Assembly (NCBI RefSeq): GCF_016808095.1
Contig: NC_068977.1
Coordinates: 24,329,364-24,393,363, forward strand
DNA from: Vigna angularis
Lineage: Eukaryota > Streptophyta > Magnoliopsida > Fabales > Fabaceae
DNA length: 64,000 nucleotides
Direction: 5' to 3'
In this document: positions 22,676 to 33,638 of the stretch, one piece after another
Layout of the letters: each line of letters opens with the position of its first letter
Numbering within the stretch: position 1 is the stretch's first letter
The notes under the pieces: generated by a model
Database searches by the model: none
What the model saw: only the letters and a program-made list of their open reading frames with translations
What the model was told of the DNA's origin: nothing
Translations under genes and position numbers: made by a program

Positions 22676-23496
22676 AGTGTGACTGAGTCTTGTCATGATG
22701 GAGTTCATGGTTTGGTGATGCTTGTGGTGTTATTCATGATTGGAATAATCATGATTGTGGTGTATCTATGATGATGATCATGGTATTGAAGATGCTCCAG
22801 GTGATGCTATGCTGATAGCAGTGTTACTATAATAGTTATAGAAAGTAGTTAGCATAGGTGCCAATGAGTGGATATACCAAGGGTCTATGTATGAGATGTT
22901 AGTGATGACATTAAGGTTTAGGGATTGAGGATCGAGGATCAAGGATCAATGATCAGAGATTGGGAAGCGAGGATCGAATAATTCATTATGATTGAATTGT
23001 TTATGTTAGCGAATTAAGAATTATATTGTTATTACTACTATGTATGGGGTGGTTTTTTATGATTGATATAATTAGTGTGTTTATATATTGTAATTATGAT
23101 TGTTTTAATGGTAGCTTACCCCATACTTATTTGTGTTTGTGTGTTGTCAATGATTTTATTGACAATGACCGTATAATGTGTTATAAGTGAGAAAATGATA
23201 TTACATATGTTACTAAAACATGATAGATTCGAGAGATGATGAGTGACAGACTTGAGATTCTCTTTTAAAGTTATTGTGTTTGAACTTTGAGACAATGTAA
23301 TTAAAGTTCCATATTTCATTCGTTATTTTCATTTATTATGAATAATGTAATTGGATAAGGATTTTGGAACTTGAATAAATTATGCATGTTTAAATTTTAA
23401 GGTTTTTGAAAAAATACATTTTCGTGCTATGATAAAGTTTTGAAATTTAGTGTTTTTTTAGTAACCCGTGACACCCTGAATTTTTGGGGCGTTACA

Positions 23497-25631
23497 TGCA
23501 CACAAACATTTTTAACTCTATTGACCCTTCAAATATAGACTCATGTGCTTCTGCCAATAAATGTAAAACCTTGAGTGCCTTCAATCAGAGAGTCTTCTAA
23601 ACGACTTGTTATTGTTCAACATGTCGACTAAGAGCATTATTGACCATCTCTTTCATATGCATAAATTGATCCATTTCAAAGATCTGTACAAAAGTGTTAG
23701 AACTTGACGGCGGCTAATTTTCACAAATAGTTAAGGTAGAGGAAATTTCTTTACCATGAAATGTCCAAATCTTGCAATTTGGCATGAACCCAGTATAGGT
23801 GAACTTTTATCACTTCATCTTTCAAAATTCTTTTACATTTGCACTTGATGCATGAGCATCTAATTCCTCTATCAAGAGCATAATATTTATATTGTCGAGT
23901 CGTCTGAACAAATTTTTCAACTCCTTCGATAAAAGTTTTCTTAAAACCTCTCCTACTGCTATAATAACAATCTTACATCCATCCACGATAGTTGAGAACT
24001 TCGATCATATTTTGTGACAAGCTAAAGGATGAAAATTTTAAATCACAAAAAAGTGATTAGAGGTTCATCTAGAAAAGGAGTTGTACAACTCCTAATGAGT
24101 TTTACAATTACTTTCAAGAATGTGTAAATACTACATTATCAAAGAATATATAAAAAAAGATACCATTATAAGACTAGGTTATGTTTTAGTTTAATTTCAT
24201 TAGGATTATCAAGTTACAGTTGCCTTGGCCTAGTTAACTTCTTCTTACTAGAAACTTCTTATAATACTCCAAATAAAGACAAAGTCCTTAACTCTTAAGT
24301 GGTGAATCAAAGTTCCAACAACATGGTACTTGTTAAGATTTATAGGAATAATACATTAGAGAAGCTTTGAACTATATTTTTCAAAGGACAATTGATATAG
24401 TGGTCCCATAACATAATTGATTTACCTTTCTAACTTTCCCTTAAATTGAACTAATTTTTTACTGCTATAGAGCCCCTTACTAGTTGTTGTAATCTAACCT
24501 CAAACCTTCACCAAATTCACGGTGCACCCTCAAAATAGTGTACCTAACTCTATCTCACTCATAGTTCCTCCTTTAGGCAACACTTTTACACCCCGAGAGC
24601 TACACAAACCTATTATAGACACTGGACTAGGTCCTACATGAAACCAAAGATTCTGCACTAAAACCCTTCCCATTACATGACTCCAATTACCCACCAACTA
24701 GTAATAAGACACACTTAGCTCACCTCTACCACACAGGGCCAGTGAAGTTCTTACACTGTATCCAAAATTCGCCCTAATACCACCCACTCCAATGGTTAAA
24801 ACACGTCTCTTAACGCTCTAAACTTAGGAAATTAAGGTCAACACACATCAACGTAGTTATTCTCATTATCAGGCTTAGTGAAAATACTCCAACTATAATA
24901 AAACTCAATACAATTATATCTCAACCCAAAAACCCTTTCCATTACAAGACAACAAGCAATAGTTAAACCAAGTTTTGATTCTTCTTGCTTTAACCTCAGT
25001 TCTTTAATTAGCAAAAGTAATCTAAGAATTAAGAAATACATCACATTCGATTCATATTTGATTGCAAAATACTACAAGTAAATAACACTAACGTCCTACT
25101 TTACACAAAAGAATATGGCTTAATTTTGATGCAGGACAACCACAAAACCTCCACCAAGATCGTATAAGCCTCACACTACACAAACCCTCGCCCTCGCTCC
25201 ACGTACTAGGGAGCCGCACGTCATGACAATGGCCTCCTCATGCCAACATCCACGAACCATGAACCCTCGTACAAGAACCCCTAACACAAGAGACACCCAA
25301 TTATCTCACGACAACGCCCTCCGATGGTGGCATCAACAAATCAGGCCTCCGCCGAGGACGAACGAACAATGACACATACAAATTGGATGGTTGGACGACA
25401 ACGACAAAAGTAAGGACAAATGACAAGAGCACGGAGCAAAGGGGAAGAATTCACTTAAATGGAATTTGGGGTAGGGAATACCCAAATTTTGAACTCATTT
25501 GAACAAGGAACTTATTGATAGCCTTAGATTTGCCAGTAAATAAAACAACATGGTTCGTCTGTAATTCCATCAGTAATTCAAACTTACCAGTGGATCTTGG
25601 CCCGTCAGTGTTAAATAATATTTTTGTAGTG
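23497..25631 (-). mobile_element. 5' part of a CACTA (En/Spm) transposon, truncated
   Basis: The plus-strand end TTTTTGTAGTG at 25631 is, on the minus strand, CACTACAAAAAT, a CACTA terminus. Next to it are TGACGG and CCGTCAG-type subterminal motifs. Transposase coding sequence follows on the minus strand and is cut at 23497 by the LTR-like block. The intervening 24.0-25.6 kb has no frame I recognise and is probably leader and introns. The other terminus was not found. Confidence 0.7.
23500..24020 (-). pseudogene. CACTA transposase N-terminal fragment (transposase-associated domain)
   Basis: Reading the minus strand from about 24005: RRWMYD, then FKKTFIEGVEKFVQ, RGIRCSCIKCKCK, DEVIKVHLY, then in another frame GFMPNCKIWTFHGKE. 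This is the Cys-rich transposase-associated domain found at the N-terminus of plant CACTA tnp2 proteins (family motifs DRSWMY, IRCPCVKC, HL-GF-P-Y-WTHGE). It continues with MKEMVNNALSRHVEQ, then ALKVLHLLAEAHESIFEG, matching the region that precedes the tnp2 domain. At least one frameshift and several stops are present. The catalytic part is absent. Confidence 0.82.
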
Positions 25632-25793
25632 TAATTTTTTTATGTAAGCTGATTTTGCGTAACAATTGAAAATAACCTCTAAATGAGTTAATTATTCTTG
25701 ATGAAAGAGAAAATTTTATTTCTAAAAAGAGGATGAGTTATTTTAAACTACAAGAAAACTTCATTCTAGTAGACTAAAAAAAGTTAATACTAA
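25632..25793. other. Short spacer between two CACTA-type elements
   Basis: AT-rich, with ACTACAAGAAAACTTC near 25748 that resembles another decayed CACTA terminus. No gene. Confidence 0.4.
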
Positions 25794-26898
25794 CACCAGT
25801 ACAATAATAAAGAAAGACATCGGTCAGTTTTCCTTATAGGCATCGGTTGTAGAACCGATGCATACATGGACGAGGTAAAAAGGACACGTTTTATGCCTCG
25901 GTTAGATGTCAAGATAAAACACTACAGAATTATGCCTCGGTTATCTAAGAACCGAGGCAGTATATTATTTTTTCTCAGATTTTAGTACACAATGGAACCG
26001 TGTTCTTTAGATCCAAAAATCAATTTTCATGTCACAGATAATTCCCATTGTCGTTGATTGATCATGTGTAAACCTTCAACCCGAGAAGTGGCTCAAACGG
26101 CTGAGTGGTGCAAGTGAAATTGTTTTTCAACAACAAGAAAATCCCAAAACCAGAAAATCCCAAAACTGAAAATCCAAAACCAGATATGAAGAAGAAGTAG
26201 AAGAAAAAGACTAGATTTGACGACAAGCAGAAGAACCAAGAAGCTTCCTTAGGGTTTCCAATCACTCGCGGATGGGAAGAATGGCTGAGGCAGCAGCGGC
26301 AGCAGCAGATCTGGAGCGGCGGCGGATCTGGAGCGGCAGCAGCAGCGGCGGATGGAGGCAGCGCCGTCTGGAGGCATCGGCGTCTGGAGGCAGCGGCGTC
26401 TGGAGGCAGCGGCGTCTGGAGGCAGCGGCGTCTGGAGGCATCGGCGTTTGGAGGCAACGGCGTCTGGAGGCAGCGGCGTCTGGAGGCAACGGCGTCTGGA
26501 GGCAGCGGCATATGGAGACAGCGGCGTCTGGAGGCAGCGACGTCTGGAGGCAGCGGCGGTCGTCTGGACTGTGCGGCAATGGGAAGAATGGGAGAGCACA
26601 AAGGGGAAGGGAGAGCACCGAGAAATAAGAAGTTGTTCGAGTATGAAAATGAAAAGGTTCAGAGTATAGGTAGTATGTGTATACACAGCGGTGGTCTGGG
26701 TAACCCGAGGCAATAACGCTTTTTCAAAAAAGTTGTATCCTCGGGACAAATGTATAGGTCTCGGGTCTGCTTCTAACCGAGACAGTATTATCATTCGACC
26801 TCGGGTCAAGCTGTAACCGAGGCATATAGTCTTTTACGCTTCGGGTTTTGCGTAACCGAAGCGTATATGACGCGTTAGTTTCCCCTTTTTTACTAGTG
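25794..26898. mobile_element. Non-autonomous CACTA element B
   Basis: Starts CACCAGTACAATAATAAAG and ends CCCCTTTTTTACTAGTG. It has the same layout as element E (55597-56748): GGCATCGGTT and AACCGAGGC pairs at both ends and the same order of subterminal blocks, including ACGAGGTAAAAAGGAC. The centre (26290-26570) is a GC-rich tandem array of an 18-base GTCTGGAGGCAGCGGC-like unit. Open frames on both strands (for example 26249-26809) are created by that array. Flanks TAA/TAG are a near duplication. The right end merges with element C. Confidence 0.82.
26340..26570. repeat. 18-base GC-rich tandem array in CACTA element B
   Basis: About 12 copies of GCGTCTGGAGGCAGCG-type units, with single-base variants (GCATCG, GCAACG, TTTGG). 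The period is a multiple of three, so all six frames stay open. Confidence 0.9.
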
Positions 26899-28746
26899 TA
26901 GAATTGGCTTTTAACGTCCCCCCATAGACGTCCGTCAGCAAAAGCCCCAACGTATATAATTGACCGGTGACATATTCGTAAATAATTGAAACTCGAGACG
27001 TCCATCCTTGGTCGAGCTGGACGTTTATAATATTATAGACGTCCGTGGGAGGGGGACGGACGTCTACTACGCTCCCCATGTTAGCAGTTAAACGTCCGTC
27101 ATGGGGCGAGACGAATGTTTATAATATTATGAACGTCCGTCTGGGGGGGACGAACGTCTAGTAGGCTGAACAAGTGAACGTTTCAGTCCCCATCGTCACC
27201 CCTTAGAACGTCCGTCCTGGGGCGAGACGGACGTTTATAATATTATGAACGTCCGTGGGAGGGTGGCGGACGTTCACTAGGCTGAACACTGAACGTTCAA
27301 CTCCCCATGTGTCAGCCACTTGAACGTTCGTCCTGGGGTGAGACGGACGAGACAGACGTTTATAATATTATGAACGTCCGTGGGAGGGTGGCGGACGTTC
27401 ACTAAGCTGAACACTGAACGTTCAACTCCCCATGTTTCAGCCACTTGAACGTCCGTCCTGGGGCGAGACGGACGAGACGGACGTTTATAACATTATGAAC
27501 ATCCGTCCTGGGGCGAGACGGACGTTTATAATATTATGAACGTCCGTAGGAGTGTAGCGGACGTTCACTAGGCTGAACACTGAACGTTCAACTCCCCATG
27601 TGTCAACCACTTGAACGTCCGTCCTAGGGCGAGACGGACGTTTATAATATTATGAACGTCCGTGGGAGGGTGGCGGACGTTCACTAGGCTGAACACTGAA
27701 CGTTCAACTCCCCATGTGTCAGCCACTTGAACGTCCGTCCTGGGGCGAGACAGACGTTTATAATATTATGAACGTCCGTCTTTGGGCGAGACGGACGTTT
27801 ATAATATTATGAACGTCCGTGGGAGGGTGGCGGACGTTCACTAGGCTGAACACTGAACGTTCAACTCCCCATGTGTCAGCCACTTGAACGTCCGTCCTGG
27901 GATGGCGCGGACGTTTATAATATTATGAACGTCCGTCTAGGGGGGACGTTCACTAGGCTGAACACTGAACGTTTCAACTCCCCATGTGTCAGCCACTTGA
28001 ACGTCCGTCCTAGGAGGGCGCCGACGTTTATAATATTATAGACGTCCGTGGGAGGGGGGCGGACGTTCACTAGGCTGAACACTGAACGTTTCAACTCTCC
28101 ATGTCAGCCACTTGAACGTCCGTCCTGGGAGGGCGCGGACGTCTATAACAGTATTAATATTGTAAACGCGAACCCGCGAGCAGTTACGCTCGTCTTTCCC
28201 CCGCGAACGCTGTCTGCTCCATTGATTTTCCAGGTGCGTTTTTCTTTTTTGGACCGTTTAAATTAACTTTCAATCCGATTACATTGCTCTGTGATGAAAT
28301 ACCTTTGATTTGAACCGATTAAAAATTGTTTTCGGTACGTTTTTTGCAGTCTCTTGTGTGTTCTTTGGCGGATTCTTTGACTATTTTTGGACTACGTTTT
28401 ATGTCGTTCCCTCCTCGATTTCCCGCCCTTTGACTATTTTTGGGCTACATTCTTAGGTCGTTCCGGCAGTGCACAAACGGACGTCCAACCCCCCAGCCCC
28501 TACCACTAACAATACAGTCAAGTAGACGTCAAGGGTCGAGGCGCCGGACACAATGGACGTTTATATAAACGTCTGGCCTGACACAATGGATGTTTATATA
28601 AACGTCCGGCCTGACATATCGGACGTTTATATAGACGTCCGGCCTGACACAACAGACGTCTACATAGACGTCACCCGCATAGACGTCTGTTGGAGGTCGG
28701 ACGTCAAAAGGCTCACAAAACGGACGTCTATAACCTGTTCTGCAGT
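26891..28746. mobile_element. Non-autonomous CACTA-like element C with an internal satellite array
   Basis: The left end ACTAGTGTAGAATTGGC and the following TTTTAACGTC match the 13189-14282 element. The right end ACCTGTTCTGCAG matches its TTCTGCA but has lost CTAGTG. Both elements share a segment with CAGGTGCGTTTTT...GACTGTTTAAA-like sequence and TTTGAACCGATTAAAA (28230-28350 here; 13580-13675 there). The left half is a tandem array of ACGTC-rich units. 28380-28465 contains a direct repeat beginning TTTGACTATTTTTGG. No coding sequence. Confidence 0.78.
27090..28160. repeat. Tandem array of about 116-base ACGTC-rich units
   Basis: Each unit holds TGGCGGACGTTCACTAGGCT, TGAACACTGAACGTTCAAC, CCCATGTGTCAGCCACTTG and the near-palindrome GACGTTTATAATATTATGA followed by ACGTCC. 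The CCCATG landmark recurs at roughly 27303, 27427, 27593, 27709, 27867, 27979 and 28096. Two intervals are longer by about 42 bases because the GACGTTTATAATATTAT subunit is doubled there. Confidence 0.92.
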
Positions 28747-29209
28747 AAAACATCCAAAACAAAGTTTTCTAAAAAGTAATAATAAGTTTTAAAAGTTATG
28801 AACAATTTAGTTAATGATAAATATTATAACATAATAAAGAATTTGATTATTGTGTTTTAGTTTTTATTCATTTATTTTTTTTCATCTATGTATTTTGTTA
28901 ACTTTTTCGTAATGGGTATTTTTTTTTATTTATATAGGTAATGTATTTTTGTCATAAATTTGGTGTGATTCGTCATGTTTTTATAATTTGTTTGATTATG
29001 TCGTAGTAATGATGCCTAGCATTAATTTAATGGGGAATATATAAAAAAAGTTTATAAAAACCCAATTAAAAATACCTAAATGTATAAAAGACATGAAACT
29101 TAAATTAATTTTTTTTATTATAATCGTGGTTAACAAGATAATATATATGTTACATGTATAAGGTAAGAGCTCTGTATGGTTATTCGAAAAATTAAATATA
29201 TTTTCTTTC

Positions 29210-29254
<45 letters not shown>

Positions 29255-29640
29255 TAACAATAAGTATGTAGATAAATACATGCATAAATAGATAGACATA
29301 TAGAACCAAAAGAGTATTTCTGAATGTTATCAGTAAGTTTTACTATATTATAATTGCATATAATAGATTAAATTAATGCATATATTAATATATTACGCAA
29401 GTAATTGAATGCGTAATTATGGATATTGATGTTACATAGGTTAAGATATTAATGCATCTATTGATTTCGTGCAATATATTTAATGATATCACTTAAATAA
29501 TACAATGCATACATTAATATATTACATTAATACAGTATTTAATAGTTAAATATACGTATCACTTAATTTTATTTTTATTTTAAATCTATTTATATAATCA
29601 GTTCAAAAGGAAAACTAAACACATTAATTAAAGTTAATCT
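28747..29640. other. AT-rich spacer with a TA microsatellite
   Basis: 29212-29249 is (TA)n. 29455-29575 matches DNA upstream of the small-gene copies at 38.7-38.85 kb and 51.17-51.3 kb (TTTAATGATAT, ACATTAATATATTACATTAA). No gene seen. Confidence 0.6.
29212..29249. repeat. TA microsatellite
   Basis: About 19 TA units upstream of small-gene copy 2. Confidence 0.95.
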
Positions 29641-29670
29641 TCTCACTGAACCTCTCATCTCCTCTTCTGC

Positions 29671-29683
29671 ATCTATATAAAGT
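29671..29683 (+). promoter_or_regulatory. TATA box of the small-gene copy at 29.8 kb
   Basis: ATCTATATAAAG lies about 110 bases before the ATG. The same ATCTATATAAAG plus GAGTTTTCTCA appears upstream of the copy on the minus strand at 38.4 kb. Confidence 0.6.
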
Positions 29684-29790
29684 GGATATTGGAAGAGTTT
29701 TCTCAACCAAGTAATCGAAATTTCATCAGTGACAAAGCCAATATTTCCAGGTATCCCTTAATATTTAGAGTTCGGGCAAATATCAGTACC

Positions 29791-30248
29791 ATGGGCAATA
29801 ATGATGAAGACGATGAAAACACAAACATATACTTCTTTCTAGGATTTATAAAATCAAATTAAGGAGGTACCAAAGGTATTATATAGTCTTTTGATTAATA
29901 AGATTCATAGCTTTTCACTCTTTGTTCATTAGTTTATTTTTTGTTATTAAACTAAAAAACATTTCGTTTGAAGAAAATTGCTGTTTTTTGTGATACATAT
30001 ATTGAATACTATTTTACAGTTTGTTTTTTAAAACACGATTTCTATAAATGATGATTGTTATCATAAAAGATTTGTATAAATGATGCTGGCTTTGTTTGTA
30101 GGAACGACCAAAAATGACAAGATTTCTGAGGCTTGTCGGTTGGTTTGGAGCTCTCGATGGTCTGAAGAAAGTCTCAGTGGGCTCAAAGAAACTGGGTGCC
30201 AGTTTCTATATGCTTAAGCAGAACCTCTGCTGCCATTTGCTTAAATAA
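29791..30248 (+). pseudogene. Small two-exon gene, copy 2, disabled in exon 1
   Basis: Exon 1 starts ATGGGCAATAATGATGAAG at 29791 after a leader containing TATTTAGAGTTC, shared with the 51.4-kb copy. It encodes an acidic stretch (NNDEDDEN) but has TAA at codon 24 where the 38.4-kb copy has CAA, and it is two bases short near its end. The donor is CAAAGGTATT (intron from 29876) and the acceptor TTTGTTTGTAG (30101). In the family phase, exon 2 is open for 48 codons, basic and hydrophobic (TRFLRLVGWFGALDGL, then KKVSVGSKK), ending TAA at 30246-30248. The 3' region carries GAGAATAAGAGAAACATTTA twice (about 30322 and 30414). Family unknown; probably not translated as a whole. Confidence 0.5.
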
Positions 30249-31199
30249 TGTGCTATTTTATCTTTAGGATGAAATGCCAATTAAATAGGACATGGCCGAG
30301 AGCTCCTGAAAAGCATTAAAGGAGAATAAGAGAAACATTTAATGATAATTTTTAAATATACGTGTCATCAAACAATACTTCAACAAGTTTGATGTGATGG
30401 GAAGGATTAAAGAGGAATAAGAGAAACATTTATTGATAATTTATAAATATACGCGTGATTTTAACTTTTCAATGTAATACGAGATTTGATTGTAATTATA
30501 ATGTAATTAAGAAGAAGAAAAAGTCTGAAAGTGTGATTTGAGTTATGAATGTAATTTTAATTGTTATTGTTTTTGTTTGTATCCCATTACTTTCACTCTC
30601 TAAGAAAAACTCTCTCTCCCTTTTATAATGTGAAGATGTAAAATTAACAAAGTCCATGCCCTTGTATATGTTCCAGCGTAAGATATGTCTGAGAGATCAT
30701 ATGAACTAAAAGATCTGCATATTAAAAACTTTGTAGATTGCAACGGACAATCATCTGTGTAATGCAAGCAAAACTAGTTCTGAACCAATGGATCGGGATG
30801 TAACAGACAAAAATGTATATATAGAAGAAATAGATTCCACATTTTTGCGTCGATCATAATTGGAAAATTAATGTTGTCGGTCAAACAGACACAAAAATGA
30901 TATAAAAGTAAATCTAAATATTAGAGTCGGTGGTAGGAACTCAAAATCTTTATAAAAATAAAAAAGTAAAATCAAAATATTAAGCGTCGGTTCCAACTTA
31001 AATATTAAATTTAGATTTTATATTATACTATTGAGCAATTAACAATTGAGGGACACGGTAGGTCGTGATGGGGTAAAGGTTTTGAGTAGTTTGAAAAAAC
31101 CGACCATCTTTTACTTTATTAATACGCGTATATGAAACTGTTCAATTCTTATAAAATTTCTTATACATGATATATTATTGTTACCAAGTGTTTTTGTTT
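30249..31199. other. 3' flank of small-gene copy 2 and AT-rich spacer
   Basis: 30410-30600 matches the 3' flank of the minus-strand copy (AAACATTTATTGAT, TGTGATTTGAGTTATGAATG, TTGTATCCCATTA). The rest shows no gene, RNA or paired termini. Confidence 0.6.
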
Positions 31200-31845
31200 T
31201 TGTATATAATTGTGTAGGTTAAGAGACACACCTTTCTCATCTCGCTTTCTTAACCTTTTTATTTTTGAATCTCTTACTTTAAATTCTTTTCGTCCGAACC
31301 GAGTGGAAGAATACCTGTAAAAGGTACCCGACACTTAAGTCAGTGACTTTGCGTGATAATAGTAATAATATTCAATAGAGAGTGAATACTCATAATTAGT
31401 TTAACCTGTTTACCTTTGCGGCTTAGCTTTCTATTTATAAGTTAGTCATGGACCCTAAAGTGACATAGGTCCAATAAAACGAATTAACCTTTAAATTCAG
31501 TTCGTTACTCATAAATAGCTTTCTTAATCTGCAATCAGTTATCAATATCTTTGATCATTATCATTCTGTTATTAATTTATTGTTTATTTGACAAAATCAT
31601 TGGTCCAATAACAATATCCTGATCATTGGTCCAATTGTGGCCCAACATTTAATCTACTTGATTGTTGACTGAATGAATAGACCGAATAGTTACGAATGTT
31701 AACTGTTCGTTCTATCCTATATACCATACATATGTCCCCCAAGTCTGAGTTAACCATTCGGCCTAAGCCAAGGTTAACTATAAGACTTATAATAGGCATA
31801 AATATTTAGGCTCAATACTTAACTGCTCTTGCCATAAGAAGAGAA

Positions 31846-32139
31846 TTGTGCACTGTTAAACAATATTGTGAGAAGGATGGTGCTAGTAAGAAGTATAAGA
31901 AAGCTATTACTCCTTCTCGTTTGCTCCCTGGTGGTATTTGGAGCTTTGCCTTCTGTTTAGGCCATAAGATAGACTTTAACCTGGCCGAAGACGAGAAAAA
32001 TGTAATTGAACATATATTTGATCACCAACTGGCCCACTCAGCTCTTGAGTTATCTTGTCGAGCAGCACTATCGAATTGGAATAATGTGAAAAGAAACAGA
32101 AAGAATATGCCCAAGTATTGGTTGATGCCCAACACATAG
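31846..32139 (+). pseudogene. Unrecognised fragment, possibly retroelement gag-like
   Basis: A 97-codon frame (TPSRLLPGGIWSFAFCLGHK, then HQLAHSALELSCRAALSNW) with balanced composition. After its TAG, other frames stay Lys/Glu-rich (to 32300) and look like a coiled coil. The pattern recalls the plant-mobile or gag-like ORFs that precede gypsy genes in legumes, but I cannot name a family. Either a retroelement relic or a chance frame. Confidence 0.3.
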
Positions 32140-32452
32140 TGGGAGATGCAGACAAGGTTATTCGTTAACTTAAAGGTTAGAACGAGAAACTTGCAAAAAT
32201 AAAGAGGACCTTAAGAAGCTAGACAAAGAGCACACTGCAATCATTATGACTCTGAAGAGCAACTAAGCTGATGCCCTATAGTTAAAACCTTGGCACGACT
32301 TGTCGTAATATCCGAGTTTAAAAGGATGCCCTGGCTGCAACAATGCCAGCCTAAGATCTACAAATTGCTGAAACGAACAAGCTTATTTATGAAGACCATA
32401 GCCTCGGTTTTGAAGATCAGAGCGTAATTGAAATATTTATTACTTACCTACT

Positions 32453-32745
32453 ACTCGGTTTAGACTAGGGGTTCATTAAGAACGTTTCCTAGGCTCAGTG
32501 GACGAGAGTGAGAGTTCGTTGAGACCGTTCCTCACCTCTCGATTTGGACTAGGAGTTCATTGAGAACATTCACTAGTAGACAAGAGTGACAACTCATTAA
32601 GAACTTTTATCACCTCTCGGTTTGGACTAGGAATTCATTGAGAACCTTCCCTAGTGGACGAGAGTGACAGTTCATTGAGAACTTTTATCACCTCTCGGTT
32701 TGGACTAGGAGTTCATTGAGAATGTTCCCCACTGAGTGGTAAGAT
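32453..32745 (+). repeat. Four tandem units of about 78 bases
   Basis: TTTGGACTAGGAGTTCATTG begins units at about 32543, 32621 and 32699, with an older unit at 32459. Each contains GAGAAC, GACGAGAGTGAC and TTATCACCTCTCGG. The array sits directly before the gag frame. Confidence 0.85.
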
Positions 32746-32801
32746 CCAGTTGGGCGAGTTGTTTAAATGCAGGGTTTTGTCATCTGCACTGAAGAAAAAA
32801 A

Positions 32802-33638
32802 TTTGAGTGGGAGATGAAGGTTGAACAAATTTTTGAATGTTACCACATAGATGATAGGAGGAGAGTGACCCTAGCCACCTTAACCTTTCAAGGTGCAACC
32901 CTCTATTGGTGGACCTCCATCATTAGAGATCAAAAGATGCATGGCGGTTATACCATCCAATATTGGAATGAGTTAAAGGCAGCCTTGCATCGAAGGCATG
33001 TTCCAGCCTATTATGCCAGAGAGGTCATGGATAAACTCCATAGACTTCAACAAAGAAACATGAGTGTTGAGCAATATAGACAAAAGTTAGAACTACTCCT
33101 GTTAAGAGCTAAAATCAAAGAGGAAGAGAGATTCACCATAGCTAGGTTCCAAAGCGGTCTTAACTATGAGATCAAAGATAAGGTAGAGCTTTTACCTTAT
33201 TTAGATCTCAATGACTTTGTGCAGCTGTGTGTGAGAGTGGAAGAACAAATTAGAAGAAAAGCTTCCACTAAAAGGCATTACCCTACCACCTCCGAGTATA
33301 GGAATGATCTTAAGAGGGAGGGTAGTCCAAAGAGGTATGAAAAGCCTTAAGAAAAAGAAAAAGAGAAAGAGAAAGTGAAAGTGAGAGGTAAAGAAAAAGA
33401 GAGAGAGCAAGAAAGAAATACCTTTCACAAAGAATCTTCAAAAGAAACAAGGGGTAGAGAGACCAAATGCTTTAAGTGTGGAGAGAGAGGACATTATTCT
33501 TTTGAGTGTCCTCACAAACGCTCTTCTTATCTCTTAGACCATCAAAGTCAAAATGAAGATTCTTCTAGTGACTCAAATACTTCTATATCTGAGGAAGAAG
33601 CCTTTCCTTGTGAAGGTGAGTTATTATTGGTAAGATGA
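32802..33638 (+). pseudogene. Gypsy gag: capsid domain and CCHC zinc knuckle, one internal stop
   Basis: The frame reads through FEWEMKVEQIFECYHIDD, then LATLTFQGATLYWWTS, YWNELKAALHRRHVPAYY, MDKLHRLQQRNMSVEQYRQ, FTIARFQSGLNYEIKDKVEL, the order of the Retrotrans_gag domain in plant gypsy elements. TAA at 33348-33350 interrupts it. The same frame goes on, with a Lys/Glu-rich linker, to the zinc knuckle CFKCGERGHYSFEC (near 33470-33512). The Met at 32814 is internal; homology extends upstream. Gag forms the element's particle. No intact product. Confidence 0.92.

Larger units (their letters stand above)
20716..23496 (+). repeat. Probable large solo LTR or LTR-derived block
   Basis: Non-coding DNA that starts TGTTACACCC and ends GGGGCGTTACA, giving inverted TGTTA/TTACA ends typical of legume gypsy LTRs. 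It contains about eight ATAATCGATTAT-type palindromes at 21365-21600 and short direct repeats at 21830-21970. A hAT MITE sits inside (22155-22675). The right border cuts directly into a CACTA transposase fragment (23497), which supports an insertion there. No target duplication was found and the left border is uncertain. Confidence 0.42.

Noticed and set aside
26062..26809. Five overlapping frames up to 186 codons, with PPDAAASRRRCLQT-like repeats
   Set aside because: Made by an 18-base tandem repeat that keeps all frames open; no domain, and inside CACTA element B.
28048..28792. Frames with MDVYINV and RPDVYINV repeats
   Set aside because: They come from GACGTTTATATAAACGTC-type repeats in CACTA-like element C.
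31200..31750. Considered as the 5' LTR of the gypsy element at 32.8-35.3 kb
   Set aside because: I found no alignable similarity with the 3' LTR at 34498.
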